Position numbers and translations under genes: made by a program | Part shown: one piece after another, positions 9,208-18,943 of the stretch | Position numbering within the stretch: the stretch's first letter is position 1 | Layout of the letters: every line of letters starts with the position of its first letter | NCBI GenBank assembly: GCA_965228425.1 | Contig: OZ245815.1 | Coordinates: 3,844,001-3,908,000 of the forward strand | Source: JAJFJD01 sp965228425 | Lineage (GTDB): Bacteria > Pseudomonadota > Alphaproteobacteria > UBA8366 | Direction: 5' to 3' | DNA length: 64,000 nucleotides | Notes under the pieces: model-generated | What the model was told of the DNA's origin: nothing | Database searches by the model: none | The model's input: the letters and a program-made list of their open reading frames with translations, nothing else

Positions 9208-10377
9208 ATGGCGATAATTCCAATAACAGACAGCGCCGAGTTGAAAGACTTCTGTCGGCGCCAATCTTCCGCACCCTATATCACCGTCGATACCGAGTTT
9301 CTCCGCGACAAGACCTACTGGCCCATTCTGTGTCTTGTCCAGGTCGCGGGCCCGGAGGATGCCGTTGTCATCGACGCCATGGCGGACGGCCTCGACATGG
9401 CGCCGCTATACGATTTATTGATCGATCCCAACGTCTTGAAAGTTTTCCACGCCGCACGCCAGGATCTCGAAATTTTCTATCAGAAGATCGGCGAGGTCCC
9501 GACCCCGATCTTCGATACCCAGGTCGCGGCTATGGTCTGCGGTTTCGGCGACCAGGTCGGCTACGAGACCATCGTGAACAAGATCGTCGGCGCGTCGCTC
9601 GACAAGATGTCCCGCTTCGCCGATTGGTCGAAGCGGCCCCTGACGCCGAAGCAGCTCGACTATGCGCTGGCCGATGTGGTTCACCTGCGACCAGCCTATG
9701 AGGAACTGGCCCGACAACTCGACGAATCCGGCCGGTCGCCCTGGCTTCAAGAGGAAATGGCCGTCCTGGAACATCCCTCGACCTATCGCCTCGACCCAGA
9801 GGAAGCCTGGCGGCGCATCAAGACCCGCGGCGGCAATAAGCGCTTCTACGGTGTCCTCAAAACCGTGGCGGCTTGGCGCGAGGAAGCGGCGCAAACGCGG
9901 GACATTCCGCGCAACCGCATCCTGCGCGACGACTCGCTTATGGACGTTGCCGCCCACGCGCCGCAAACGCCCGAGGCACTCGCCCGCACGCGCGGGCTCT
10001 CGAAAGGGTTTGTCGAGGGAAAGATGGGGAAAGGCCTGTTGGAGGCGGTGAAAGCCGGCCTCAGCTTGCCGGACAAGGAGATTCCCCGGCGGCCGAAACG
10101 CGAGCGTCTGCCGCCCGGGATCGGCCCATTGACGGACCTGCTGAAGGTTCTGCTGAAACACGAATGCGAAAAGCACAATGTCGCAAGCCGCCTTATCGCA
10201 AACGCCGACGATTTGGCAAGGATCGCCGCCGATGACAACGCCGATGTACCGGCGCTCAGCGGTTGGCGCTACGAGCTATTCGGCAAGCAAGCGCTGGACC
10301 TGAAGCATGGCCGCCTCGCCCTGTCCGCGAAAGGCGATCAGATTATTGTCATCAGGGCCGAAGGCGACGACGCCTAG
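9208..10377 (+). CDS. rnd: Ribonuclease D
   Basis: This 389-residue DEDD-family 3'-5' exoribonuclease trims tRNA and other small RNA 3' ends. The catalytic motifs are VDTEFLRDKTYWP (Exo I), HAARQDLEIFY (Exo II) and DYALADVVHLRPAYEEL (Exo III). HRDC-type helical domains occupy the C-terminal half. The ATG at 9208 (MAIIPITDSAELKDF) is preferred over an in-frame start 26 codons upstream because family homology begins there. It faces ppx end to end with 9 bp between the stops. Confidence 0.93.
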   Translation: MAIIPITDSAELKDFCRRQSSAPYITVDTEFLRDKTYWPILCLVQVAGPEDAVVIDAMADGLDMAPLYDLLIDPNVLKVFHAARQDLEIFYQKIGEVPTPIFDTQVAAMVCGFGDQVGYETIVNKIVGASLDKMSRFADWSKRPLTPKQLDYALADVVHLRPAYEELARQLDESGRSPWLQEEMAVLEHPSTYRLDPEEAWRRIKTRGGNKRFYGVLKTVAAWREEAAQTRDIPRNRILRDDSLMDVAAHAPQTPEALARTRGLSKGFVEGKMGKGLLEAVKAGLSLPDKEIPRRPKRERLPPGIGPLTDLLKVLLKHECEKHNVASRLIANADDLARIAADDNADVPALSGWRYELFGKQALDLKHGRLALSAKGDQIIVIRAEGDDA

Positions 10378-10386
10378 TATCGGCGA

Positions 10387-11937
10387 TCAGCCGGCCGAAC
10401 CGGCGGCCTGCTTCTCGTCATCTTGCTGGAAATAGTCGATTTCGGCATCGCACCCGAGCGCCTTGGCAAGCGACATGAACCGCCGTTGGACGACGTCACC
10501 GACAAGGATATCCGCGTGCGGCGGCAGGGTTAGCGTGATCAGGTCCTTGGTCCGGTGAAGTTGCGCCGCCTGCAAAAGGGAAATCACACCACCGGACAAT
10601 GTGTATCCCAACCGCATGGCCAAACCGATGGCCCGGGCGTCGTTCATCGCATCGCGGTCCAACAGGGCGCCGGCCTCGCGCCGCAACAGCCGTTTGTCGA
10701 GGACGGAATGCCGTGACGCGACGCTGAGCGCCATGAAAACACGGCCGGGATGGTCGGTGCCAACGGTCGGATGCCGCAGAATCCGCTCGAAGACCATCTC
10801 GCCGCGATAATCCGGATGTTCCGACCAGCCGATATCCGCCAAATGAGACGCTGCGAGGCGCAATCGCCTATGCCGGTCTCCCTCGTCGGGAAACAGCGGG
10901 CTCATCCAGTCGAAAAGCGCTTCGCCATCCGCCGTGGCGCGTCCCATCCGCTCAGCCTCGCGCCAACAACTCGCCAGCAGCGGGTCGACCTTCCGGGTCT
11001 TCGCCGGCAATCGATCGTAGAGACATCCTTCCCGCAGCCCGTAGGCCGAAAAGATCACCTCGTCGACCTTGGACTCCTCCACCAGCCGCTGCATCAAGTA
11101 CGCGGCATAAGGAACACCGTCGACACGTTGCCGCGCCACGCCGGGAATCTTCCTCAGCGTGTTTGGGCTGAGTTTCGCGACGAAGCGCGCAAACTCGACC
11201 GCATCGGACGCCGACATCGTGTATTGATGGATGACGTGCAGCGGGTAGTCGGATTGTTCCATATGCACCCGCGCCAACGCCCGCCACGCCCCGCCTACCG
11301 GGTAGAAGCGCTGGCCTTTCGCCTTACCGAACCACGTAATCGTCGCCAGTTCCTTATCGATGATCTTGCGGGCGTTCGAAACACTGCCGTCCGCCATATC
11401 GGCGAGCCGAAGCGGCCCGATGGGCAACGTATCGTATACGCCGCTCTTTCCCTTGTTGATACGGACCAGCTCAACGCTGCCGCCGCCCAAATCGCCCATC
11501 AGTCCCCGCGCTTCCGGGATCCCGGACAGGACACCCATCGCGGAAATCCGGGCCTCCTCCTCGCCCGACAGCACCCGGACATCGAAGTTACACCGTTCGC
11601 GGACATCCTCGACGAATTGCGGGCCATTGTCGGCATCCCGCACGGCAGCCGTGGCGACCACGTCTACCCGGTCGACGGCCATTGCATCGGTCAACGCGCG
11701 AAACCGGGCGATACTGGCCAATGCCAACTCGACGCCCTCCGCCGAGAGTTTCCCGGTCTTGTTCAGACCGCGGGCCAGGCCGCACAGCACTTTCTCGTTG
11801 AAGACGGGAGTCGGCGTCCGTTGCGGCCCCTCATAGACCACGAGCCGGATCGAGTTCGAGCCGATATCGACGACAGCCACCGGCGTGGTGGCGTTTTCCG
11901 CTCCGAACTTACGTCCTCGGGTAAGAATACCCGGCAC
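10387..11937 (-). CDS. ppx: Exopolyphosphatase / Ppx-GppA phosphatase
   Basis: This 516-residue actin-like-fold phosphatase removes terminal phosphates from polyphosphate or converts pppGpp to ppGpp. The P1 loop is VVDIGSNSIRLVVYEG near residues 22-37, and the second phosphate loop is LMGDLGGGSVEL. A C-terminal helical HD-like region follows (RLRLAASHLADIGW and HPDYRGEM). It begins 4 bp after the stop of ppk, so both lie in one operon. That pairing favours a polyphosphate role. About 20 residues before the first beta strand are non-conserved, so the true start may be slightly internal. Confidence 0.92.
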   Translation of the reverse strand: MPGILTRGRKFGAENATTPVAVVDIGSNSIRLVVYEGPQRTPTPVFNEKVLCGLARGLNKTGKLSAEGVELALASIARFRALTDAMAVDRVDVVATAAVRDADNGPQFVEDVRERCNFDVRVLSGEEEARISAMGVLSGIPEARGLMGDLGGGSVELVRINKGKSGVYDTLPIGPLRLADMADGSVSNARKIIDKELATITWFGKAKGQRFYPVGGAWRALARVHMEQSDYPLHVIHQYTMSASDAVEFARFVAKLSPNTLRKIPGVARQRVDGVPYAAYLMQRLVEESKVDEVIFSAYGLREGCLYDRLPAKTRKVDPLLASCWREAERMGRATADGEALFDWMSPLFPDEGDRHRRLRLAASHLADIGWSEHPDYRGEMVFERILRHPTVGTDHPGRVFMALSVASRHSVLDKRLLRREAGALLDRDAMNDARAIGLAMRLGYTLSGGVISLLQAAQLHRTKDLITLTLPPHADILVGDVVQRRFMSLAKALGCDAEIDYFQQDDEKQAAGSAG

Positions 11938-11941
11938 GCGA

Positions 11942-14083
11942 TCAGACCCGCCGCAACTTCAAGGGCCGGACCGGGCGTGACTGTTCCAGGGCACTGCCCC
12001 GGCCGGAAAGGCTCGGATTGGTCATGAAATACGTGTGAGCGTTGAAGCTATCCGCCGTCGCTTTCAGCCGTTGGAAAGAGCCGTCCGGCTGCATTTCCCA
12101 ACTTTGCGCTTCGTCGTTCAAATTCGCCACCATAATCTGTTCGAGCACTTGCTTCTTGACCGTCGGGTTGTCAATCGGAACAAGCGTTTCGACCCGGCGG
12201 TTCAGGTTACGCGGCATCCAGTCGGCGGAAGAGATGAAGACCTTGGCCTGTGCCGACGGAAGCGCGCGACCCGCGCCGAAACATACGATCCGACTGTGCT
12301 CAAGAAAACGCCCAACGATGCTTTTCACCCTGATATTTTCCGACAAGCCCGGAATTCCAGGGCGCAGACAGCAGATACCGCGCACCACCAGATCGATCTC
12401 CACCCCCGCCTGACTTGCCGCATAGAGGGCGTCGATAACATCCGAGTCGACCAGCGAGTTCATTTTTGCCCAAATCTGCGTCGGCCGTCCGGCCTTGGCG
12501 TGCTCGATCTCCTCTTCGATATGTCGCTGCAGCGTGCTGCGGAGCGTCAACGGCGCGATCGCCAACTTCTCCATCGCATCCGGCGTGGCGTAACCGGTCA
12601 TATAGTTGAAGACCTTCGCTGCATCGCGCCCCAGCGCCGGATCGCAGGAAAAGAAGCTCAGGTCGGTATAGATCCGCGCGGTAATCGGATGGTAGTTGCC
12701 GGTGCCGAAATGGACATAGGTACTCAGATCTTGGCCCTCCCGGCGCACAACCAGGGACACTTTGGCATGCGTCTTCAGATCGAGGAAGCCATATACCACC
12801 TGCGCGCCGGCCCGTTCCAAATCGCGGGCCCAGCGAATGTTCGCCGCTTCGTCGAAACGCGCCTTCAGTTCGACCAAAGCGGTAACGGCCTTGCCGGCTT
12901 CGGCTGCCTCGATCAACTCGCGCACGATGGGCGAATTGTCCGACGTGCGGTATAGCGTCTGCTTGATGGCGACGACCGCCGGGTCGCGGGCCGCCTGCTT
13001 CAGGAACTGGACGACCACATCGAAGCTTTCATACGGATGATGGACGATGATGTCTTTCGCCCGAATGCCGGCGAAACAATCGCCGCCATAGTCCCGGATA
13101 CGCTCCGGGAAACGCGCCGTATAGCTCTTGAACTGAAGATCCTTGCGCTCGTCGACGATCAAGGCGCTGACATCGCTCAACCCGAGGATTTCGTCCAGCG
13201 CAATACAGTCGTCGGGCTCGACGCCGAGTTGCTCTTCGACGAAACGGCGTAGGTCTTCGGGCATTCCCCCATCCACCGTCAACCGGATGACATGGCCCCG
13301 CCGGCGTTGCTTGAGCGCGGATTCGAAGGTCCGAACCAAATCTTCCGCCTCCTCATCGATCTCCACCTCGCTGTCACGGATCACGCGGAAGATGCCTTTC
13401 CCGGTGACTTCGAAACCCGGGAACAACTGGTCGAAGTATCGCGCGATCACGTGTTCCAGGGCGATAAAGCGAACGTCATCGCCCGGCAAACGGATGAAAC
13501 GCTCCATATGGCCGATCGAAATCAGTCCGGTAATCACCTTATCGTCCGACGGCCGGCGCAACGCGACCACAAGGACGAGTCCCTTGTTCAGAATGAACGG
13601 AAAGGGGTGCGACGGATCGACGGCAAAGGGTGTCAGGACCGGGAACAGCTGATCGGTGAACCACGTGTCCAACCACTTTAGCTCGTCCTTCGCCAATCCG
13701 GACGGCGATAGCACGGCAATTCCCGCGCCTCTCAATTCCTTACGAAGCTTGCTCCAGCATTTCTGCTGTTCCGCGAGCAGCATCCGCACTTCGTTCGAAA
13801 TCGCATCCAATTGTTGGCTCGGTACCAAGCCGTCGTCGCTGGGGGTGGCGACACCGGCGGCGACCTGGCCTTTCAGACCAGCCACGCGCACCATGTAGAA
13901 CTCATCGAGGTTGCTGGCCGAAATCGCCAGAAAACGAAGACGTTCCAGCAAAGGATGGCTGGTGTTATAGGCCTCTTCGAGGACCCGCGAGTTGAAACTC
14001 AGCCAGGATAATTCACGGTTCAAGAACCGCGCATTGCTGTCCATGGTAATCTTATCGTCCTGACGCGCCTTTACCGTGGCCAC
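11942..14083 (-). CDS. ppk: Polyphosphate kinase 1
   Basis: This 713-residue PPK1 builds inorganic polyphosphate from ATP at the membrane. The N-terminal domain begins RFLNRELSWLSFNSRVLEEA. The catalytic core has HHPYESFDVVVQFL, KQTLYRTSDNSPIV and DLKTHAKVSLVVRREG, where the His corresponds to the autophosphorylated residue of E. coli PPK (His435). EHSRIVCFGAGRALP and NRRVETLVPI lie near the C-terminus. Length and motif order match the family. It is first in the ppk-ppx operon and divergent from the sixA-like gene. Confidence 0.97.
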   Translation of the reverse strand: MATVKARQDDKITMDSNARFLNRELSWLSFNSRVLEEAYNTSHPLLERLRFLAISASNLDEFYMVRVAGLKGQVAAGVATPSDDGLVPSQQLDAISNEVRMLLAEQQKCWSKLRKELRGAGIAVLSPSGLAKDELKWLDTWFTDQLFPVLTPFAVDPSHPFPFILNKGLVLVVALRRPSDDKVITGLISIGHMERFIRLPGDDVRFIALEHVIARYFDQLFPGFEVTGKGIFRVIRDSEVEIDEEAEDLVRTFESALKQRRRGHVIRLTVDGGMPEDLRRFVEEQLGVEPDDCIALDEILGLSDVSALIVDERKDLQFKSYTARFPERIRDYGGDCFAGIRAKDIIVHHPYESFDVVVQFLKQAARDPAVVAIKQTLYRTSDNSPIVRELIEAAEAGKAVTALVELKARFDEAANIRWARDLERAGAQVVYGFLDLKTHAKVSLVVRREGQDLSTYVHFGTGNYHPITARIYTDLSFFSCDPALGRDAAKVFNYMTGYATPDAMEKLAIAPLTLRSTLQRHIEEEIEHAKAGRPTQIWAKMNSLVDSDVIDALYAASQAGVEIDLVVRGICCLRPGIPGLSENIRVKSIVGRFLEHSRIVCFGAGRALPSAQAKVFISSADWMPRNLNRRVETLVPIDNPTVKKQVLEQIMVANLNDEAQSWEMQPDGSFQRLKATADSFNAHTYFMTNPSLSGRGSALEQSRPVRPLKLRRV

Positions 14084-14206
14084 CGTTGCCTCTCCCAGGT
14101 TCCTATTTCACAAAACCGTATGATTCCCGCCAGAATCCTTTTCAAACCGTACAATAAAAGTATAACCGAATCATTACGCTAATGCTCGCCGCCGAACGGA
14201 GCCGCC

Positions 14207-14713
14207 ATGGTCCGATTGTATATCCTCCGTCACGCCAAATCTTCCTGGAAGACCGATGGTCTGGATGATTTTCATCGGCCGATTAACGGGCGCGGAAGAA
14301 AGGCGGCGCCCACCATAGGCAGCTACATGCAACAACACGGGATTCAACCTGACCTGATTCTCTGTTCCGCGGCGGTCCGCGCCCGTGAGACGCTTGCCCT
14401 GATTCTGCCGGCCCTCGACGGAGAACCGACGATCGAAATCGAAGAAGACCTCTATCTGGCGAGCGCCGAAACCCTTTTGGACCGCCTGCGGCGGCTGGGC
14501 GATGGCCCGGATGGAGTCATGCTGATCGGTCATAACCCCGGCCTGCACGACCTCGCCCTCGCCTTGGCGGCGCCCGGCGAAATGAAGGTTCCCGCGGAGA
14601 AATATCCGACCGCCGCCTTAACTGAACTGGCTTTCGAGGAAAAGCATTGGGCCGATGTCGGCACCGGTACCGGCGACGTCGTGCGTTTCGTAGCACCGCG
14701 CACCTTGGTCTGA
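14207..14713 (+). CDS. SixA-type histidine phosphatase
   Basis: This 168-residue branch-1 histidine phosphatase has the RHG-type motif LYILRHAKSSW (His9) right at the N-terminus. A second catalytic His lies in LIGHNPGLHDL, and CSAAVRARETL sits between them. SixA proteins dephosphorylate phosphohistidine on HPt or PTS-type carriers; the natural substrate here is unknown. The gene is divergent from ppk and convergent with the CYTH-CHAD gene, which places three phosphate-chemistry genes together. Confidence 0.85.
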   Translation: MVRLYILRHAKSSWKTDGLDDFHRPINGRGRKAAPTIGSYMQQHGIQPDLILCSAAVRARETLALILPALDGEPTIEIEEDLYLASAETLLDRLRRLGDGPDGVMLIGHNPGLHDLALALAAPGEMKVPAEKYPTAALTELAFEEKHWADVGTGTGDVVRFVAPRTLV

Positions 14714-14730
14714 CGCGGCACAGCAACGCC

Positions 14731-16254
14731 TCAATCCCAATACCGTTCCTGTTTGACCAGTCCCTGCCAGATTTTCCCGAGCTGTCGCCGCTCACCGAAA
14801 ATTCGCGCGGCATACCATCCCACCACGCAGGCGCGGGCGCTTTCGTCGATCGGATTGCGGCCCTTGCCGAATCGCCGCAGCAGGCTGTCGGCGACAACAC
14901 CGTCATTCAATCCACCCAAACAGTCCTGCAACGCCGAAAGCTGCTTGATGTGACGCCGAACCGACCGCTTGGGATACAGGCTGGCGAAGAATTCCACGCA
15001 ATACCGCGTCTGCTTCCCTTCAATCCGCACGGTATGCAGCTCTTCGTCGTCGACTGAATCCAGACGATTCCCATGCGCAAGCAGCTTCTTCTGGGTTTTT
15101 CGGATCGCGTGCTTGGCGAAACCGCCGATCGGTTTCGCAAGCGGCGTCCCGGCCGTTTCCACGCTTGGAAAGTGCAACCAGCGCTCCAGCATCAGCAAGA
15201 TGCGCCCGTACCGCCGGCTCTGCAGTGCATTTTGGGCCCGGCGGTATGCGGTACGCCGCGCGGTCTCCACGCGCTTCGACAGCCCGGCCAATGATTCCTC
15301 ATCCGGCACGCGCGACCGCAACGGCGCAAGCGTCTCGAGAATAAAAACGTCGAGATCGCGCGCTTCGCCGAGTTCTTGCTGCAGCCACCGTAGCTCTTGC
15401 GCGAAATGTCCGCGCTCTTCCCGCGGCAAGACGCGCCGGAAGACTTTGAAGGCGGCGCGCAATCGGCGGATCGCCACGCGCGCCTGATGGATCCCTTCCG
15501 GGTTCCCGCCCCGGCGCGCGATGGGCTCATTCGCGCGAAGCTGCTCCAAACATCCGTCGCAAATCCGGACGAAGCATTCCCAGACCGTCATGCGGCGCGA
15601 AAGAACCACCGGCTTTGCCCTTGCCGCTCCACCAGCCGGTATGTCATTGCGGAGCGCATAGCCCCGGTCGGATTTGGAGATATGGCCGACGGTGCAGTCG
15701 ATCCGATCATTCAACGCCAGCGCGATATCGAAAATACGTTTCGGATCGCCCGATTTCAGTTCAAGTTCCACCTCGCAAATCGCCTCGCTGGCGCCGTCCG
15801 GCGACCGGACCTCGCCGACATCGAGGACCAGTTCGACCGACGTCTCGCCGTCGACCAGATCCCACGCGGTGCGTTTGATATCCGTTTCGAATACTGGCTG
15901 CAGCGCCGCGGCTCCATTGAGTCTCGCGAGGCTTTTCCGGACACGTTTGTCCTCGATCAGCGATAGGTCCGGCGCGGCCCCCGGCACATCATGTTCCCAT
16001 TCATCGCGGACGAACAAACCGCCCCTCGCCGGGCCCACGCGTTTTAAGGTCTGAACGTGCCGTCTATCGGTCTCCCGGACCCGAAGCGACAGATCGTTCC
16101 GCTTCAGAAACAGATCTTTCGAATCGAAATAAGTACCCATCATCCGCCGCGTGCGCGCGCGGCCGGACTTCAAGTCACGGATAATCGGGTGCCGTTTTAG
16201 CCTATCTGCCTGATCGAACGGTAAGGACAGCTTTAGCTCTGTCTCTTCCTGCAT
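14731..16254 (-). CDS. CYTH and CHAD domain protein (triphosphatase type)
   Basis: This 507-residue two-domain protein starts with a CYTH domain (about 1-210) carrying the ExExK signature as EETELKL at residues 3-9, the metal-triphosphate tunnel fold of inorganic triphosphatases. The C-terminal half (about 220-500) is a CHAD domain with conserved basic helices (GIHQARVAIRRLRAAFKVF, LRWLQQELGEARDLDVF). CHAD domains bind polyphosphate and target proteins to polyphosphate granules. Its position next to ppk and ppx fits a polyphosphate or triphosphate role. Confidence 0.9.
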   Translation of the reverse strand: MQEETELKLSLPFDQADRLKRHPIIRDLKSGRARTRRMMGTYFDSKDLFLKRNDLSLRVRETDRRHVQTLKRVGPARGGLFVRDEWEHDVPGAAPDLSLIEDKRVRKSLARLNGAAALQPVFETDIKRTAWDLVDGETSVELVLDVGEVRSPDGASEAICEVELELKSGDPKRIFDIALALNDRIDCTVGHISKSDRGYALRNDIPAGGAARAKPVVLSRRMTVWECFVRICDGCLEQLRANEPIARRGGNPEGIHQARVAIRRLRAAFKVFRRVLPREERGHFAQELRWLQQELGEARDLDVFILETLAPLRSRVPDEESLAGLSKRVETARRTAYRRAQNALQSRRYGRILLMLERWLHFPSVETAGTPLAKPIGGFAKHAIRKTQKKLLAHGNRLDSVDDEELHTVRIEGKQTRYCVEFFASLYPKRSVRRHIKQLSALQDCLGGLNDGVVADSLLRRFGKGRNPIDESARACVVGWYAARIFGERRQLGKIWQGLVKQERYWD

Positions 16255-16380
16255 GCCACGGTGCCATTATGTCTCCCTGTCGCGGTAACAAGCCATATTC
16301 ATGTAGATCGGAAAACAGTGAAACGGGACAGTCATAATTATTTCATAATTTTGTAATGTCACTGCCCCGTTCAGCTCGGG

Positions 16381-17160
16381 TTAGAGCGTTCCGGGATAGC
16401 TCCCGCCGTCCATCAACAGGTTCTGCCCCGTGATGAATCCGGCGCCGGCGCTACACAGGAACGCGCAGGCGTCCCCGAATTCCGCCGGATCGCCCGCGCG
16501 GCCCGCCGGATTGGCCGCTTCGCGTGCGGCCAGGACCTCCTCGTAGGGCTTGCCCGACTTTTCGGCCTGAAACCTGATATTTGCGAAATACCGGTCGGTC
16601 GCGAACGGCCCCGGCAGCAAGCCGTTGATCGTGACGTTATGCGCGACCGTCTTCCGGGAGAGCCCGGCGCAGAACCCCGTCAAACCGGCTCGGGCGCCGT
16701 TGGACAGACCGAGAATCTCGATCGGTGCCTTCACCGCCGCTGAGGTTATGTTCACGATCCGGCCGAATTTCCGGTCGATCATGCTGTCGACGGTCGCCTT
16801 GATCATGAAAATCGCCGTCAGCATGTTGGCGTCAACGGCCTTGATCCAGTCATCGCGGTCCCAATCTCGAAAGTCGCCGGGCGGCGGCCCCCCCGCATTG
16901 TTGATCAGGATATCCGGATCGGCGCAAGCGGCAAGGACGGCCTGGCGTCCCTCCTCCGTGGTGATGTCGGCGGCCACCGGGGTCACCGTCACGCCCGTTT
17001 CGGCGCGGATTTCTTCGCCCGTCGCCTCCAATACATCGGGACTGCGGGAGTTGATGACGAGATCGACCCCCTCGCGCGCGAGCGAAACCGCGCATGCTTT
17101 CCCAAGCCCCTTCGACGCGGCGCAGACGATTGCACGCCGTCCTTTCAATCCAAGATCCAT
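16381..17160 (-). CDS. SDR family oxidoreductase lacking the usual Tyr-Lys pair
   Basis: This 259-residue Rossmann-fold protein begins MDLGLKGRRAIVCAASKGLG, with the NNAGG motif and a C-terminal GQNLLMDGGSYPG typical of FabG-like SDRs. Where the active-site YxxxK is expected it has SNGAR (within ILGLSNGARAGL), so both catalytic residues are replaced. A subgroup of SDRs shares this LSN-x-x-R pattern, so it is probably not a random mutation, but its reaction is not known to me. It is 14 bp downstream of hdaA on the same strand and may be the last gene of that operon. Confidence 0.85.
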   Translation of the reverse strand: MDLGLKGRRAIVCAASKGLGKACAVSLAREGVDLVINSRSPDVLEATGEEIRAETGVTVTPVAADITTEEGRQAVLAACADPDILINNAGGPPPGDFRDWDRDDWIKAVDANMLTAIFMIKATVDSMIDRKFGRIVNITSAAVKAPIEILGLSNGARAGLTGFCAGLSRKTVAHNVTINGLLPGPFATDRYFANIRFQAEKSGKPYEEVLAAREAANPAGRAGDPAEFGDACAFLCSAGAGFITGQNLLMDGGSYPGTL

Positions 17161-17174
17161 ACGTTTCTTCCTCC

Positions 17175-17852
17175 CTATGCCATTCCCAACCGGCGCAGCA
17201 CATCCCGCGCCAGAGGAACCGTAAGCCGGCGGTGCGACGCCAATGCGGCGCTGTCGACAGCGTCCACCACCTGCCGCGCGGCCTCAAACGACCGTTCGAT
17301 GCGCATCACGAGATACACTAACACGTCCTTGCCGATTAAAATCTGACGGTCGGCGAAGAGCTTGATCATAACGGCGCCGACCAAGGCCTCGTCGGGCTTG
17401 CCGATCTGCACCGCCGACGCCGCGGTCAACCTTGAGCGAAGGTCGTCGAGCGTGATCGGCCATCGCGCGGGCGGGCGTTCGGCGGTCAAGAGGAGATGAC
17501 CGCGTCGCTCGGACACCACGTTGTAGAGGTGAAGCAGCGCCGCGTGATCCACATCGCCATCCGCATTTTCGAGAATGCAGCAGACCGCTGTACCCAAAAG
17601 GTCATCGGGTGCCTTACCGGCAATTTCCCGCGCTTCGAGCATGACCGCCGCGCTGCGCGCCTGCCAGACATGGGCCAAATGCGTCTTGCCGCCCCCGGTC
17701 GGGCCGTGAAGGCACAAAGCGGGACCCGGCCAGTCCGGCCAAGCGTCAATCCATTGCACGGCCTGTTCGTTGCACGGCGCCACGAGGAAATCTTCCTGCC
17801 CCATTGCCGGGCGGTGTTCGAAGGAGAAATGCAGCTGCGCGTCGCCGCTCAT
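17175..17852 (-). CDS. hdaA: DnaA-related regulatory inactivator HdaA
   Basis: This 225-residue AAA+ protein resembles the ATPase part of DnaA but lacks its DNA-binding domain. The Walker A is HGPTGGGKTHLA at about 49-60. The N-terminus (QLHFSF) resembles the clamp-binding motif used by Hda proteins to dock on DnaN. HdaA stimulates DnaA-ATP hydrolysis to prevent over-initiation of replication. The start overlaps the stop of the AI-2E permease gene by 4 bp, which supports cotranscription. This neighbourhood is conserved across many alphaproteobacteria. Confidence 0.88.
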   Translation of the reverse strand: MSGDAQLHFSFEHRPAMGQEDFLVAPCNEQAVQWIDAWPDWPGPALCLHGPTGGGKTHLAHVWQARSAAVMLEAREIAGKAPDDLLGTAVCCILENADGDVDHAALLHLYNVVSERRGHLLLTAERPPARWPITLDDLRSRLTAASAVQIGKPDEALVGAVMIKLFADRQILIGKDVLVYLVMRIERSFEAARQVVDAVDSAALASHRRLTVPLARDVLRRLGMA

Positions 17853-18943
17853 GGCTCCTCTTCCGGCGCATCGGGTAGCGGCGCTTCCGGGCCCAGATAC
17901 AACTTACTTGCCAAGTATTGGTCCACCATGAACCGGACCAGCACGCCGATGACGGCGGCAAGCGGTACCGCCAACATAATGCCGACCAACCCGAACAAAG
18001 CGCCGCCGGCCAGCAGGGCGAATATGATCCAGACGGCGTGAAGGTTGACTCGGTCCCCGACCATTTTCGGCGTCAGGAAATTTCCTTCGATAAACTGGCC
18101 GACACCGAAGACGCCCGCGACCAACAGGATCGGCACGATCGTATCGAACTGCGCAATCGCCAACCCCATCCCCACGACAAAACCAATCAGCATTCCGAAA
18201 TAGGGCACGAAGGACATCAGCCCGGTCACCAATCCAACGACCAAGCCGAAATCCAGACCGACCAGGGACAGCCCGATTCCGTAAAACAATCCAAGCAACA
18301 TACAGACCGAGAACTGGCCGCGTACGAACCCCGCCATGGTCTCGTCCACCAATTTGACCTGCTCCCGGATCACGCCGGCATGCGCCCGCGGCAGCCAACC
18401 GTCGATCTTGGCGACGATATGGTCCCAATCCCGCAACAAATAGAACGCCACGATGGGAGTGATAATGAACAACGACAGCAAGCTGAATGTCACTTCCAAG
18501 CCGCTCGCAAACTTCGCAAGGAATCCCACGGCGAATTTCGCAACGTCGCCGAGATGCGACTCGAAGAACTGCTTGGCCTGTTCCACGCCCTCACCCGCAG
18601 CGACATAGCCACGCGCCAATTCGATCAACGGGGCGGCCTTGGTCTCGATCGCCGACACATATCTGGGCAGGTTCTTGAGGAATTGGATGAGCTGCGAATA
18701 CAGCAGCGGAACGAGGAACGACAGAATGATCACGAAGATCACGAAAAAAGCGGCGGTCACCAATGTCGTCGACCATGTCCGCGATAGGCCCATCCGCTCC
18801 AGGCGATCGCAGGCGGGGTCGAGGAAATAGGCGATCGCGAACCCCGCGACAAAGGGAAAGAGTATTTCACGCAATCCGGCCAGAATAAGGATGAATAGGG
18901 CTAAGACGACGCCCCATGAGATGGCCTGTTGGCGAACGGTCAT
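17849..18943 (-). CDS. AI-2E family (PerM-like) membrane transporter
   Basis: This 364-residue polytopic inner-membrane protein has two N-terminal membrane segments (VVLALFILILAGL, LFPFVAGFAIAYF), a long soluble insertion, then several more. The motifs LVPLLYSQLIQFL, FIITPIVAFYLLRDWD and MSFVPYFGMLIGFVVG are typical of the AI-2E/PerM family. Substrates in this family are diverse and unproven. The start at 18943 overlaps the stop of the preceding gene as ATGA and is preferred over an upstream in-frame start with no homology. Confidence 0.88.
   Translation of the reverse strand: MTVRQQAISWGVVLALFILILAGLREILFPFVAGFAIAYFLDPACDRLERMGLSRTWSTTLVTAAFFVIFVIILSFLVPLLYSQLIQFLKNLPRYVSAIETKAAPLIELARGYVAAGEGVEQAKQFFESHLGDVAKFAVGFLAKFASGLEVTFSLLSLFIITPIVAFYLLRDWDHIVAKIDGWLPRAHAGVIREQVKLVDETMAGFVRGQFSVCMLLGLFYGIGLSLVGLDFGLVVGLVTGLMSFVPYFGMLIGFVVGMGLAIAQFDTIVPILLVAGVFGVGQFIEGNFLTPKMVGDRVNLHAVWIIFALLAGGALFGLVGIMLAVPLAAVIGVLVRFMVDQYLASKLYLGPEAPLPDAPEEEP

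Noticed and set aside
10750..12027. Long plus-strand frame of 425 codons across ppx
   Set aside because: It is antisense to ppx, with no ribosome site and a composition typical of shadows.
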